A stretch of DNA of 50,899 bases from Ralstonia insidiosa. GTDB lineage: Bacteria > Pseudomonadota > Gammaproteobacteria > Burkholderiales > Burkholderiaceae. Under the pieces are notes generated by a model. That model was not told where the DNA came from. It ran no database searches and saw only the letters and a program-made list of their open reading frames with translations. The stretch spans positions 1 to 50,899 of the forward strand of contig NZ_VZPV01000006.1 of NCBI RefSeq assembly GCF_008801405.1, in the 5' to 3' direction. Positions 1 through 8,037 of the stretch are shown in pieces (position 1 is the stretch's first letter; every line of letters begins with the position of its first letter). The translations under genes and the position numbers were made by a program.

Positions 1-127
1 ACGGGCGCGCCTGCTCCCACATGACCGCCTGATCACCATCGAGGACCCCACCGAATACCCGATGAACTGGGCGATCCAGCTCGTCACCGACAGCAAAAGC
101 TTTCCGCAGATGCTGACCAAGACGCTG
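1..127. repeat. Terminal direct repeat, left copy (assembly overlap of a circle)
   Basis: Bases 1-127 are identical to 50773-50899. An exact 127-bp end overlap is what a de Bruijn assembler leaves on a circular contig, so the molecule is circular and about 50,772 bp. The overlap lies inside pilQ and the reading frame continues across it. Confidence 0.95.
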
Positions 128-760
128 CGCATGGACCCTGATGTTGTCCTGCTCGGCGAGATCCGCGACGCGGACGCGGGCGAGGCCACCCTGCAGGCCG
201 CCGCAACCGGGCACCAGGTGCCCACCACGCTGCACGTGACCGACCCATTCGAAACGTTCACGCGGTTGATGGGCATGGACCATGTGCGGCTGTCACTGGA
301 AATCATCTGCAACCACAACCTGATTATCGGCCTGATCGCGCAGCGCATCGTGCAGATGCTGTGCCCGCACTGCAGTGTGCCTCTCGATCAGGCCAGCGAA
401 CAGTTGCCAGCCTACATGCTGCGAGCCTTGCATACCTGGGGGGACTTGTCCGGCGTGCGCGTGCGCGGCACGGGTTGCCCGCACTGCGACGGCAAGGGCA
501 TCGCTGGTGAGCAAGCAGTGGCCGAGGTGGTGGTGACCAGCGAAGCGCTGATGCAGGATTGCATCGAGCACGGCGTGTTGGTAGCGCGTCGTAACCACCG
601 CCGGCGTGCCGGCTCCGATAAGCCGATGATTGCCCACGCGATCGATCTTGTGCTCGCGGGCCGGCTGGACCCTCGAGATGCCCAGCGCCGAGTCGATGCC
701 ATTCCGATGCGGGATGAAATCGATCTGCCGCCGGACGAAACGTCGGAGGTGACATCATGA
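1..760 (+). CDS. pilQ: Type IVb pilus assembly ATPase PilQ (GspE family), C-terminal part
   Basis: This is the 3' part of the gene that starts at 49703; across the circle join the full protein is about 609 residues. The part here carries the Asp box (TIEDPTEYP), the Walker B-like segment DVVLLGEIRD, a His-box region and two CPHC pairs that form the zinc-binding motif of GspE-type ATPases. The enzyme hydrolyses ATP at the inner face of the membrane to drive assembly of the thin conjugative pilus, working with PilR. The next gene overlaps it by 4 bases (ATGA). The frame starts at base 2 of the window. Confidence 0.93.
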   Translation, partial: RARLLPHDRLITIEDPTEYPMNWAIQLVTDSKSFPQMLTKTLRMDPDVVLLGEIRDADAGEATLQAAATGHQVPTTLHVTDPFETFTRLMGMDHVRLSLEIICNHNLIIGLIAQRIVQMLCPHCSVPLDQASEQLPAYMLRALHTWGDLSGVRVRGTGCPHCDGKGIAGEQAVAEVVVTSEALMQDCIEHGVLVARRNHRRRAGSDKPMIAHAIDLVLAGRLDPRDAQRRVDAIPMRDEIDLPPDETSEVTS

Positions 761-1797
761 GCGGCCTGTCGTGGACGCTGCGCCGGCGCCTGTATCAACA
801 GGCTTCGTCGCAACTAGATAACGGGATGACGCTTTCGCAGGTGCTTGGGGAGTTCAGCACGCGCTTAGCGCGCCGTGGGCGTAAGCGTGCCGCAGAGGCC
901 GCCGATGAGGTTGCGCGACGGGTGGTGGACGGCGATCCCTTCGTTCTAGCTTTGGGCGACGACCTTTCGGACTTGGAGCGCAGCGTGCTCGACGCCGGCG
1001 ACCAAGCCGGCCAGTTGCCGGATTCCATGCGCCTGGTGATGGAAGTGCGTGATCTCACCACGCGCCTACGTCAGAAACTGCAGGCGAGTTTCTTCGCGCC
1101 CTCCGTCTACCTGGTTAGCTTGTACGCGGTGCTGTTGTTGATTGGTGCCTCGATCGTGCCGCAGTTCCTGGACGTGCTGCCGCTCTCCAAGTGGACCGAC
1201 TGGGCCTATGCGATGTATCTGATGGGGGATCTCGCCGTCGGCTGGCCGGCACCGATTTGCTTCGGCGGGCTGCTGATCTATGCCGTCTGGTCATGGTGGG
1301 CGCTGCCGCGCTGGATTGGACCCGCGCGCGCGTTCTGCGACCGGCGCTTGTTCCCCTTCACGGTCTATCGGGAAATCACTGGCTTCACCTGGTTACTGTC
1401 GTTCGTCGCGCTCTTGCGCGCCGGCATCCCGGACACGGTGGCGCTGGACAACCAGATTGCGTCCGCTTCGCCGTGGCTTGCCTCGCGTCTGAAACCTATC
1501 CGCAATGGGCTGATTGATGGTCTGAGCCTACCGGAAGCCATGCGGGCTACCGGGTACGGCTTTCCATCCCCGGACTTGATCGATGAGATCGGCGCCTACG
1601 CCGGCTTTGACGACTTCACTGACAAGATCGCCGTGGCCGTGCGCCAGTACGCGGAAGTCATCGAGCGGCAACTGCTCGCGCGGGGCATGTTGATGTCGGC
1701 GGTCTTCACGGGGTTCATGTTTCTCGCTTTCGTGGTGCTGCAGCTTGGCGCCAACTCGCTTTCATCGATTCTCACGTCCGCGATGGGGCAAATCTGA
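757..1797 (+). CDS. pilR: Type IVb pilus inner-membrane platform protein PilR (GspF family)
   Basis: A 346-residue GspF/PilC-type platform protein. Two cytoplasmic helical domains alternate with three hydrophobic segments (about residues 110-140, 155-180 and 310-335), the usual family layout. It anchors the assembly ATPase and passes its movement to the growing pilus. Its ATG overlaps the stop of pilQ, so the two are probably translationally coupled. Placement between the ATPase and the major pilin genes matches the R64 pil order. Confidence 0.9.
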   Translation: MSGLSWTLRRRLYQQASSQLDNGMTLSQVLGEFSTRLARRGRKRAAEAADEVARRVVDGDPFVLALGDDLSDLERSVLDAGDQAGQLPDSMRLVMEVRDLTTRLRQKLQASFFAPSVYLVSLYAVLLLIGASIVPQFLDVLPLSKWTDWAYAMYLMGDLAVGWPAPICFGGLLIYAVWSWWALPRWIGPARAFCDRRLFPFTVYREITGFTWLLSFVALLRAGIPDTVALDNQIASASPWLASRLKPIRNGLIDGLSLPEAMRATGYGFPSPDLIDEIGAYAGFDDFTDKIAVAVRQYAEVIERQLLARGMLMSAVFTGFMFLAFVVLQLGANSLSSILTSAMGQI

Positions 1798-1831
1798 TAG
1801 CTCGGGCGTGATTCACTTTTAGAGGTTATTT

Positions 1832-2332
1832 ATGGATCGTCTTCTCGGAAACATCATCGCCATTGTTCTGACGCTCTTGGCGCTCGTCGGACTCGCCTAC
1901 GCGGGCTACAACGGCTTCCAAAATCACAAGGCGGGCGTGGTAGTCAACGACGTCGCGCAGATGATTACCAATGCCCGTGCAGGGTTCTCACAAAGCAATA
2001 ACGGCTATGCAAATTTCACCACGGCCAATGTTCCGGCAATGATCAACGGCGGTATGTTCCCGACCGACATGGTGCGTGGCAATACGGTCGTTGATCCATG
2101 GGGTAACCCGGTCACGCTTGCTTCGACCAACAACGCCTCGCAAGGCGTGGTCGGCTTCGGTGGCGGCGGCAGCGAGACTGCCTCGCAATGCGTGAAGGTA
2201 GCCACCGGCATGAAGGACTATGTATCACTAGACATCAACGGTCAGGTTTTTACACAAGCGAACCTGCCAGATCAGGTCACTGCTGGTGCGGCCTGCAGCG
2301 CCACGGCCACGTTTTCCGTGACGTTCCAGTGA
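1832..2332 (+). CDS. pilS: Major type IVb prepilin PilS
   Basis: A 166-residue prepilin with a very short leader (MDRLLG) followed by about 23 hydrophobic residues, then a globular domain with two cysteines (near residues 127 and 155) that could form the pilin disulfide loop. An aGAGGTTATTT sequence lies just ahead of the ATG. Cleavage is expected after Gly6, leaving Asn as the first mature residue; the usual Glu at mature position 5 is absent. PilV has the same leader pattern. No prepilin peptidase gene was found on the plasmid, so a host PilD-type enzyme is presumably needed. Confidence 0.85.
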   Translation: MDRLLGNIIAIVLTLLALVGLAYAGYNGFQNHKAGVVVNDVAQMITNARAGFSQSNNGYANFTTANVPAMINGGMFPTDMVRGNTVVDPWGNPVTLASTNNASQGVVGFGGGGSETASQCVKVATGMKDYVSLDINGQVFTQANLPDQVTAGAACSATATFSVTFQ

Positions 2333-2363
2333 GCATGATGTTTCACAAGCTGGAGTCAGCGCC

Positions 2364-2843
2364 ATGGCTTTCTTGATGCTGCCCATTATCACAGTGCTCT
2401 TTTTCCTGGGTGTCGGAGTCCAGGCCTGGCAGCTCGCGCAGGCTGTACCCGGCGCGGGCGTGCCGGGCCGCATGGAAGCCGCGGCCAACGTGTCGGCACA
2501 ACAGGCGCTGGTCTTCGGTGCGGCTTGCGTGGCTACAGCTAGCGCGACGCCGGGCCTGATTAGCGCAAGCATTTCACCAGCACTGCCAGCTGGCGTCTCG
2601 ACGCCGGCTGGCGCGGTATGCATGGCTGCTGCTCGCGCTGGCGGCGGACGCGACATCTACGGCTATATGCCGGTGGCACCCGGTGCGGCGGGATTCTTGA
2701 TCCAAAACACCCAGGGCAATGTGGCGTGGTTTCGGGTCAGCAGGCAGGGCACGGCTGTGAACATGGTGACCGGCGTGACCTACGCCGTGCCAACCATGAT
2801 TCCCGTTGGTGCACTGATTGATTGGGTGCAAACGACTACCTGA
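2364..2843 (+). CDS. pilM: PilM-like thin-pilus inner-membrane protein
   Basis: A 159-residue protein with one N-terminal membrane segment (residues 3-25) and an alanine/glycine-rich periplasmic part ending in a VP-x-x-IPVGAL stretch, like the end of the R64 PilM family. PilM is thought to belong to the pilus basal body. It lies between pilS and pilV, which differs from R64, where pilM is upstream. A GGAG sits 8 nt before the ATG. The assignment rests on size, topology and the C-terminal motif; a minor pilin is the main alternative. Confidence 0.55.
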   Translation: MAFLMLPIITVLFFLGVGVQAWQLAQAVPGAGVPGRMEAAANVSAQQALVFGAACVATASATPGLISASISPALPAGVSTPAGAVCMAAARAGGGRDIYGYMPVAPGAAGFLIQNTQGNVAWFRVSRQGTAVNMVTGVTYAVPTMIPVGALIDWVQTTT

Positions 2844-2854
2844 GGAATTGATTC

Positions 2855-4093
2855 ATGGACGCCCTATTGGGATACATCGTTGCGCTGGTGCTGTCGATGC
2901 TGAGTCTTGCCGGCTTCACGACATGGGCCAAGGTCGGTGTCACCAACGTGCAAACTGCGGCCGTGGCGAGCCAGATGCTCGTCTTCAACAAAGCTGCGCA
3001 GCAGTATGTGCAGGACAACGCCGCTACGCTCGTGGCTCAGGCTACAGCTACTACGCCAGTGTCGGTGACCACGGCCACGTTGATCAATTCAACCCCCTCA
3101 TATCTGCCTGCGGGATTTTCGTCGACCAATGCCTTCGGTCAAACCTGGCTACTACAGGTGCTGCAGCCGTCTGCGAACACGCTGCAATCCCTTGTGACCA
3201 CACAGGGCGGCCGGGCGGTCACCGACGTCAAGCAGCTGGTGCAGATCGCGGCGCAGGCTGGAGCGCAAGGTGGTTTCGTGCCTTACACCGGGCAATTGGG
3301 CGACGCAACCATGACACCTAACAATGCCTATGGCGCGTTCGGCGGCTGGCGTGTGTCGCTCACCGGTTACACGAACCCTGGAAGCGGCCACCTGGCTTCG
3401 CTGTTGGCGTTTGGCGGCGCACAGGTCAACAACAACTATCTGTACCGGGTACAGGTTCCTGGACACCCGGAACTCAACCAGATGCAGACAGCGCTCGACA
3501 TGACGGGCAACGACATCAACAACATCGGCAATGCGAACGCCACACAGGCGCATCTGACCGGTACTGGCGCCCCAAACACGGCATGCGCAAGCGCCGGTGC
3601 TATTCGCACCAGCACGACGGGAACCGGCCTAGTGATCTGCAGCGCCAGCACCGGCGTCTGGGAGCCGATTGGCACCGCAGTAGCTAACGTCACCAATGGC
3701 ATGCCCTGCAACAACAACGGTCAGATCGCCACAGATGCAACCAATGCCGGTTACATCTGTAAAAACAATCAATATGTGGCGATCAACAATGCGATGGGCA
3801 GATTCGCGATCAATCGCCAGTTCACAAATGTTACTGACGGTATGACCTTCGCCAAAGATAGTTGTCCCGGCGGCACGCCTTGGGCCATGTATACGCCGGG
3901 GACATTCCTTGTGAACGATACCGGCTATGTGAATCCGCCAATTGAAGGAAACCTTTTCACCGCTATCGACCAAGGCGCGGTCTGGTATGCGCAGGCATCG
4001 GCCCGCTCGTCGTCGACCTGGTACAGCGGGAACGACACCGGAAATCTTGGTGGCCAGCTCGTGGGTACGCTGACAACGGGCTGTCAGTATTGA
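2855..4093 (+). CDS. pilV: Minor pilin / pilus-tip adhesin PilV
   Basis: A 412-residue protein with the same 6-residue leader type as PilS (MDALLG) and a hydrophobic N-terminal helix, followed by a long Asn/Thr/Gly-rich region and a distinct C-terminal domain (about residues 230-412) with several cysteines. In R64-type systems PilV sits at the pilus tip and its C-terminal part recognises the recipient surface. No shufflon inverted repeats or alternative C-terminal segments are visible downstream, so this adhesin appears fixed. A TGAGGAATTG sequence precedes the ATG. Confidence 0.85.
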   Translation: MDALLGYIVALVLSMLSLAGFTTWAKVGVTNVQTAAVASQMLVFNKAAQQYVQDNAATLVAQATATTPVSVTTATLINSTPSYLPAGFSSTNAFGQTWLLQVLQPSANTLQSLVTTQGGRAVTDVKQLVQIAAQAGAQGGFVPYTGQLGDATMTPNNAYGAFGGWRVSLTGYTNPGSGHLASLLAFGGAQVNNNYLYRVQVPGHPELNQMQTALDMTGNDINNIGNANATQAHLTGTGAPNTACASAGAIRTSTTGTGLVICSASTGVWEPIGTAVANVTNGMPCNNNGQIATDATNAGYICKNNQYVAINNAMGRFAINRQFTNVTDGMTFAKDSCPGGTPWAMYTPGTFLVNDTGYVNPPIEGNLFTAIDQGAVWYAQASARSSSTWYSGNDTGNLGGQLVGTLTTGCQY

Positions 4094-4116
4094 CCGAACG
4101 TGTGAGGAGAAGAGAA

Positions 4117-4722
4117 ATGTGCAAGAAGCAAGTGGCCTTGACGGTGTTGTCCTGCGCTGCGATCTGCGCCGCGTTATTCGGTGAGGCTCAAGCGCAGCTG
4201 GTTAAATTGCCAGCCGTACCGTTCACAGTCGCGGATTGTCATCCGGGCGATCATTGGGGATCGTCGCCAAGTCATGGCGGCTTGCTGCGATGTCTGACAA
4301 ACAATCCGCCGCCCGCGCCTACGTGCCCGGCGGGCAGCACCCAAACATCAGCTCCTGTGTGGAACGGGGAGGCATGGAGCCAGCCGGTGTGCGCGGTAAT
4401 TCCGCCGCCTGCTCCACCGTCACCGCCGCCAGGTCACGTGGTTGTGGCAACGGCCACCACCAACAGCTGCGGAACCCTTGGGGCCTTCAATACATATGCT
4501 GACGGGACGTATGACGCAAGCAATCCCGATTGGAGCCAGTCTTTCTCTGGTACTTGGGATCAGATGTTCAGCAATGGAGCGGCATATATGAACCAGAACT
4601 ACGCTCGTTACTATCAGCCGATGTACATCCCCCAGCCTTCGGACCCGAATACCGCGACCCAATACTTGTCGCGTGTCTTCTTTGTCAACAACCCGTGGGC
4701 ATGTGGTGGTGGCGTGGGCTAA
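4117..4722 (+). CDS. Secreted proline-rich protein at end of pil operon, function unknown
   Basis: A 201-residue protein. The ATG at 4117 is chosen because GAGGAGA stands 6 nt upstream; an in-frame ATG at 4090 overlaps pilV and lacks such a site. Residues 1-27 are a Sec signal peptide ending in AQA. A central proline-rich stretch (PPPAPPSPPP) links two parts with paired cysteines and a Tyr/Asn/Trp-rich C-terminal half. Position after pilV suggests a surface or periplasmic accessory of the pilus. No family was recognised. Confidence 0.75.
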   Translation: MCKKQVALTVLSCAAICAALFGEAQAQLVKLPAVPFTVADCHPGDHWGSSPSHGGLLRCLTNNPPPAPTCPAGSTQTSAPVWNGEAWSQPVCAVIPPPAPPSPPPGHVVVATATTNSCGTLGAFNTYADGTYDASNPDWSQSFSGTWDQMFSNGAAYMNQNYARYYQPMYIPQPSDPNTATQYLSRVFFVNNPWACGGGVG

Positions 4723-4745
4723 GTTAACCAGACCCGCCAGTTACC

Positions 4746-4907
4746 TCATTTCTTCGCCTTGGCCCGCGCCTGAAGAATTTCCAAGATGAGGCGTGGGACC
4801 GAAACAGTCTCGCCACGCTTCACAGATTCCTGTGAAGCTTCGCGCAGCAAGTCCTGGTGGAGTTTCTGCGGTAGGCGAACCAATACCCCTTTTTTGTCTT
4901 CAGTCAT
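4746..4907 (-). CDS. Small ribbon-helix-helix regulator candidate
   Basis: A 53-residue basic protein starting at MTEDKKG (ATG complementary to 4905-4907) with an AGGA 5 nt upstream. The pattern VLVRLPQKLHQDLLREAS followed by two helices resembles a CopG/Arc-type ribbon-helix-helix DNA-binding protein. It is transcribed away from the CAP-lipoprotein gene at 5028. The gap between them is full of short palindromes, so self-regulation and control of its neighbour are plausible. A longer in-frame reading back to 5045 crosses that operator region and was not used. Confidence 0.6.
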   Translation of the reverse strand: MTEDKKGVLVRLPQKLHQDLLREASQESVKRGETVSVPRLILEILQARAKAKK

Positions 4908-4930
4908 GATTGTCCTGATCAAATTTGAGA

Positions 4931-4978
4931 GCGAATATATTTCGCTGATAGCAAGATAGCATGCTACGATGATATCAT
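4931..4978. promoter_or_regulatory. Palindrome-rich divergent operator region
   Basis: Between the divergent genes at 4907 and 5028 lie three short symmetric elements: GCGAA-TATAT-TTCGC (4931-4945), TAGCATGCTA (4957-4966) and ATGATATCAT (4969-4978). The stretch is AT-rich compared with its surroundings. These are likely binding sites for the small ribbon-helix-helix protein and also hold the divergent promoters. Confidence 0.5.
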
Positions 4979-5027
4979 GAACACCCAGAGAGGTCGCCTC
5001 TCGCCAAAGCTCAACTGGAGAAGAAGA

Positions 5028-6053
5028 ATGCGAAACACCAGCCAAACAATCTGCATCACCAAGTCGCTTGCCGCGCTCTCCCTCGTTGCCGCACTCGCAG
5101 CGTGCGGTGGTGGCGGTGGAGACAGTAGCACTTCCTCGTCGACAAGCGGATCTTCAAGTTCGTCAGGAGGATCGCCGTCGCAAACCGTAACTGGCACGCT
5201 ATCAACGCCTCAATACACGAGCGGCAGCGCGCAAATCACGGCCTTCAATCTGCTCAATCAATACCGTGCCCAGTGCGGCATTCCCGCGCTGCAGGAGAAC
5301 ACCGTACTGGATCAGGCAGCACAGAGCCATGCAAAGTACATGGGCCTCAACAGCGCCATATCGGATAGCGAAACATCGGGAAGCGCAGGATTTACCGGTG
5401 CGTCTTATCAAGATCGAGCGGTGGCCGCAGGATTGCCGACTTCCACGTTTAGCACAGGTGTGAGCGGAGGTGCTTCGATCACAACTAACGGCTTTACGGC
5501 TGCTCAAGCAGGGCAGATGTTTGTCAATTCCCTGCTGGCGGGGGTGTACCACGCCGCAATCGTTGCTTACCCTTCCAATACGATGGGGATTGGGGAATAC
5601 GAAACGCAATCTACCAGCAGTGGTCTGGCTTGGACGAATGCGTGGGAAAGCATCAGCGTGCTGGTCAGCCAGTCTTCGATTTTTAGCAACACGCCGCTTA
5701 CGTTCCCCTGCCAAGGGGTTACCGGTGTGCCGTATAAATCGACAAGCGAGAGCCCCACTCCGCCGAACGTCTCGAACTCGGGCTGGGGCACGCCGGTTGT
5801 CGTGATGGGCAACACGTCCGACACGATCATCCTGCAGAACGCATCCATGACTGGCCCGTCAGGCAGCGTTGCACTTCAGATCCTGAATTCGACAACTGAC
5901 CCGAACAAAGCTCTTGGTGCATATCAGGCCGTCGCCTACCCGACGTCGCCGCTGCTGCCGAATACGCAGTATTCGGTCACTCTGACCGGCACCGTCAACG
6001 GCACGGCGTTCTCGCGTAACTTTACGTTCACGACCGGCAATGTCGTGGGTTAA
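5028..6053 (+). CDS. CAP-domain (SCP/PR-1) lipoprotein
   Basis: A 341-residue protein; the ATG at 5028 follows GGAGAAGAAG and starts a lipoprotein signal with lipobox LAAC, then a Gly/Ser-rich linker. Residues of about 70-220 resemble a CAP domain: LLNQYRAQCGIPAL, then AAQSHAKYM and a later HAAIV/GIGEY stretch. The last 90 residues look like a beta-sandwich (Ig-like) module. It is predicted to sit on the cell surface or outer membrane. CAP proteins are unusual as plasmid transfer components. The gene lies between the two transfer operons and may be cargo or a mating-surface factor. Confidence 0.75.
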   Translation: MRNTSQTICITKSLAALSLVAALAACGGGGGDSSTSSSTSGSSSSSGGSPSQTVTGTLSTPQYTSGSAQITAFNLLNQYRAQCGIPALQENTVLDQAAQSHAKYMGLNSAISDSETSGSAGFTGASYQDRAVAAGLPTSTFSTGVSGGASITTNGFTAAQAGQMFVNSLLAGVYHAAIVAYPSNTMGIGEYETQSTSSGLAWTNAWESISVLVSQSSIFSNTPLTFPCQGVTGVPYKSTSESPTPPNVSNSGWGTPVVVMGNTSDTIILQNASMTGPSGSVALQILNSTTDPNKALGAYQAVAYPTSPLLPNTQYSVTLTGTVNGTAFSRNFTFTTGNVVG

Positions 6054-6135
6054 AGCGCAAACGTCTTCCTGAAAAGAACCCTTCTGCTCAACAGATCACG
6101 CCCATGAAAAACGGCCCATAGTCATCTGAACGAAT

Positions 6136-6210
6136 CGCTCGCCAAGGTGTTTGCACCACCGAAGCGCGCGTTACCGCAAAAGCCCCAGTTTCCCAACAGA
6201 GGAATGAACC
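6136..6210 (+). promoter_or_regulatory. Conserved hairpin leader of the trb operon (copy 1 of 2)
   Basis: This 5' leader is repeated ahead of the pil operon at 44198-44275. Shared blocks are CGCCAAGGTGTTTGCACCACC and CCCAGTTTCCCAACAGAGGAA, the second containing the ribosome-binding site. Here the hairpin GGTG-TTTG-CACC is flanked by a weaker outer stem (CGCTCGC with GCGCGCG, one mismatch). Because both transfer operons carry it, it is a candidate shared RNA or protein target that coordinates pilus and channel expression. Confidence 0.65.
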
Positions 6211-6444
6211 ATGGCACTCGCCTTTTCAGCCAAAGCGGGCGCGAATATTCGCGCCGCCTTCCATCATCTCCGTATGCGCGTGCAACGTTGCGCGCTGCGG
6301 CTGTCACAGCCTCACGCCAACGTGCGCGCGCTCACGAGCAGTGGCGTTGCCATTCCAGCCTCGCGCGGTGTCGTGTCTCGGGCGATTTTCTGTCTGCCCT
6401 CTCTGCCTGCGAGCCAGCTTACCCAGCGGATTTGCCGTTTCTGA
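6211..6444 (+). CDS. Short leader ORF or remnant downstream of the shared leader
   Basis: A possible 77-codon ORF whose ATG has the strong AGAGGAA ribosome-binding site of the shared leader. The product is Arg-rich and has no recognisable fold. Its first codons line up with the start of the 44276 gene (MA..., then a GxGA stretch), so it may be the decayed stub of a paralogue of that protein, or a leader peptide. Coding status is doubtful. Confidence 0.3.
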   Translation: MALAFSAKAGANIRAAFHHLRMRVQRCALRLSQPHANVRALTSSGVAIPASRGVVSRAIFCLPSLPASQLTQRICRF

Positions 6445-6473
6445 CTGTCCGTGATTTTCCGGGAGAAGTTGGC

Positions 6474-6686
6474 ATGCACCTGACTGTTCTTGAACGGCAG
6501 GCGCTCGCAGATGCCGCAGCTGAGGGCTTCGACGAAATCGAAGCAACGCTGCAGCGCCTGCAGATCGTCAATGCCGCGGCATTTCATACGCTGAGCACCT
6601 TGGCGACGCGCGTGTTCTTCGACCAGCCTGTTCGCAACGAACCGTGCCTGGCGTATGTACGCGCGCACCAGCCCAAAGGCGATTGA
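6474..6686 (+). CDS. Small conserved-looking hypothetical protein
   Basis: A 70-residue protein; the ATG at 6474 follows GGGAGAAG by 5 nt. The sequence is mostly helical (LERQALADAAAEGFDEIEATLQ) and has no signal peptide or membrane segment. A longer in-frame reading from 6147 would cross the shared leader and is Arg-rich, so it was rejected. The gene lies 36 nt before ssb and is probably the first stable cistron of the trb operon. Function unknown. Confidence 0.6.
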   Translation: MHLTVLERQALADAAAEGFDEIEATLQRLQIVNAAAFHTLSTLATRVFFDQPVRNEPCLAYVRAHQPKGD

Positions 6687-6722
6687 TTCCCAACCCGCAC
6701 TAGCACCAGGAGGACCTACAGC

Positions 6723-7115
6723 ATGGCATCCGTCAACAAAGTCATCATCGTCGGCAATCTCGGCGCCGATCCCGAAACGCGCTACATGCCCAGCGGTGAT
6801 GCCGTTACCAACATCCGCGTGGCGACCACCGACCGCTACAAGGACAAGGCCAGCGGCGAGATGAAGGAAACCACCGAGTGGCACCGCATCGCCTTCTTCG
6901 GTCGACTGGCCGAGATCGCCGGCGAATACCTGAAGAAGGGCTCGCAGGTCTACATCGAAGGCCGCCTCAAGACTCGCCAGTGGGAGAAGGACGGCCAGAA
7001 GCAATACAGCACCGAAATCGTCGCCGACCAAATGCAGATGCTTGGCAAGGCGCCCGGCGATCGTGGCACGGCAGGCGCTAACGATTTCGAGAGCGACGAC
7101 GAGATTCCGCTGTGA
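6723..7115 (+). CDS. ssb: Single-stranded DNA-binding protein
   Basis: A 130-residue SSB. The OB-fold starts at MASVNKVIIVGNLGADPE and continues through the usual WHRIAFFGRLAEIA and GSQVYIEGRLKTRQW segments. The linker is short and the acidic tail ends DDEIPL, a variant of the usual DDDIPF tip. Compared with the ~175-residue chromosomal SSB the linker is reduced. It coats single-stranded DNA during transfer and replication. Its place at the head of the trb operon links it to DNA transfer. A strong AGGAGG lies just upstream. Confidence 0.95.
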   Translation: MASVNKVIIVGNLGADPETRYMPSGDAVTNIRVATTDRYKDKASGEMKETTEWHRIAFFGRLAEIAGEYLKKGSQVYIEGRLKTRQWEKDGQKQYSTEIVADQMQMLGKAPGDRGTAGANDFESDDEIPL

Positions 7116-7135
7116 TTCATCCCCGGAGCCCGTCG

Positions 7136-7489
7136 ATGAACTCGCGCGCCATCTTTCCTGACAGTCTCGCCCAGTTCTGTGCGGCCCGCGCCGGAGAGAA
7201 ATACCGGCCGCACAACGGCGTCGAAGGAGAGCTTTTCATCGACGCCTGGTGCCGCAACTGCGTGCGAGCTACGCACGCCGGGATGGAACCTCTCGAATTT
7301 GATGCGAGCGCCTGCCTCATCGTCGGGGCCACCTTTGCATACACCATCGAGGACGCGCAGTACCCCAAGGAATGGCAGTACGCCCAGGACGGGCAGCCCT
7401 GCTGCACGGCATTTGTCCGCGTCGGCGAAGCCATTCCCGCGCATCGCTGTGAGCGGACCCGTGACCTTTTCGATCGGGATGCGTCATGA
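7136..7489 (+). CDS. Hypothetical phage/plasmid-type small protein
   Basis: A 117-residue protein; the ATG at 7136 has CGGAG nearby, whereas a GTG at 7112 would overlap ssb. It contains EKYRPHNGVEGELFIDAWCRNC, a pattern seen in uncharacterised phage and plasmid proteins, with scattered cysteines that might bind metal (CRNC, CC, C). The following transglycosylase gene overlaps it by 4 bases. Function unknown. Confidence 0.65.
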   Translation: MNSRAIFPDSLAQFCAARAGEKYRPHNGVEGELFIDAWCRNCVRATHAGMEPLEFDASACLIVGATFAYTIEDAQYPKEWQYAQDGQPCCTAFVRVGEAIPAHRCERTRDLFDRDAS

Positions 7490-8037
7490 AGGGCTCTGCA
7501 TTCCTGCTCGTCATGGCGCTATTGCCGGCGCTGGCCTTTGCCGACTGTATTGACGAAGCCGCCAGGTTCCACCAGGTCGATGCGCGCTTGGTGCGCGCCA
7601 TCGCCCAGGTGGAGTCGCGGATGCACGCGGACGCCGTTGGCGCCAACAGCGATGGCAGTACCGACATCGGTCTCATGCAGATCAACTCAAGCTGGCTACC
7701 CAGCCTGGCGCGCTATGGCATCACCCGAGCGCATCTGTTTGATGCTTGTGTCAACGCCTACGTAGGAAGTTGGATTCTGTCTCGCAATATCCAGCAGCTC
7801 GGCCTCACGTGGGATGCCGTCGGGGCCTACAACGCCAAGAGCCCGGCAAAGCGTCTCGCCTACGCGCAAAAGGTCTATCAGGCGTTGGCGACGGCCAGCT
7901 CTACGCCGAGCCGCGCAATTGCCAACCCAGTAGCCTCAGTACGGCCTGTGGAGGCGCCGCGTGCTGCTGCGCGCCGCCGGCAGACGAACACGTCATCGGA
8001 CATCACCATCGTCTCCTGGGAGCCACCCAATGAATGA
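7486..8037 (+). CDS. VirB1-type lytic transglycosylase (T4SS)
   Basis: A 183-residue secreted SLT-domain protein. A signal peptide (residues 1-19, ending FA) is followed by the catalytic Glu in AQVESRMH and the GLMQIN and AVGAYNA motifs of the family. It opens the peptidoglycan for channel assembly. About 60% of the positions match the pilus-operon transglycosylase at 45112 by eye, so each transfer operon has its own paralogue. The C-terminal 45 residues are an extra basic/Pro-rich tail. The stop overlaps the start of trbB. Confidence 0.9.
   Translation: MKGSAFLLVMALLPALAFADCIDEAARFHQVDARLVRAIAQVESRMHADAVGANSDGSTDIGLMQINSSWLPSLARYGITRAHLFDACVNAYVGSWILSRNIQQLGLTWDAVGAYNAKSPAKRLAYAQKVYQALATASSTPSRAIANPVASVRPVEAPRAAARRRQTNTSSDITIVSWEPPNE

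Noticed and set aside
2855..4093. Shufflon at the pilV 3' end
   Set aside because: No inverted 19-bp-type repeats or alternative C-terminal cassettes near pilV, and the tyrosine recombinase gene is 35 kb away and of a different subtype.
6147..6473. Longer version of the 6474 gene
   Set aside because: It would translate the conserved hairpin leader and has an Arg-rich composition; the ATG at 6474 has its own ribosome-binding site.
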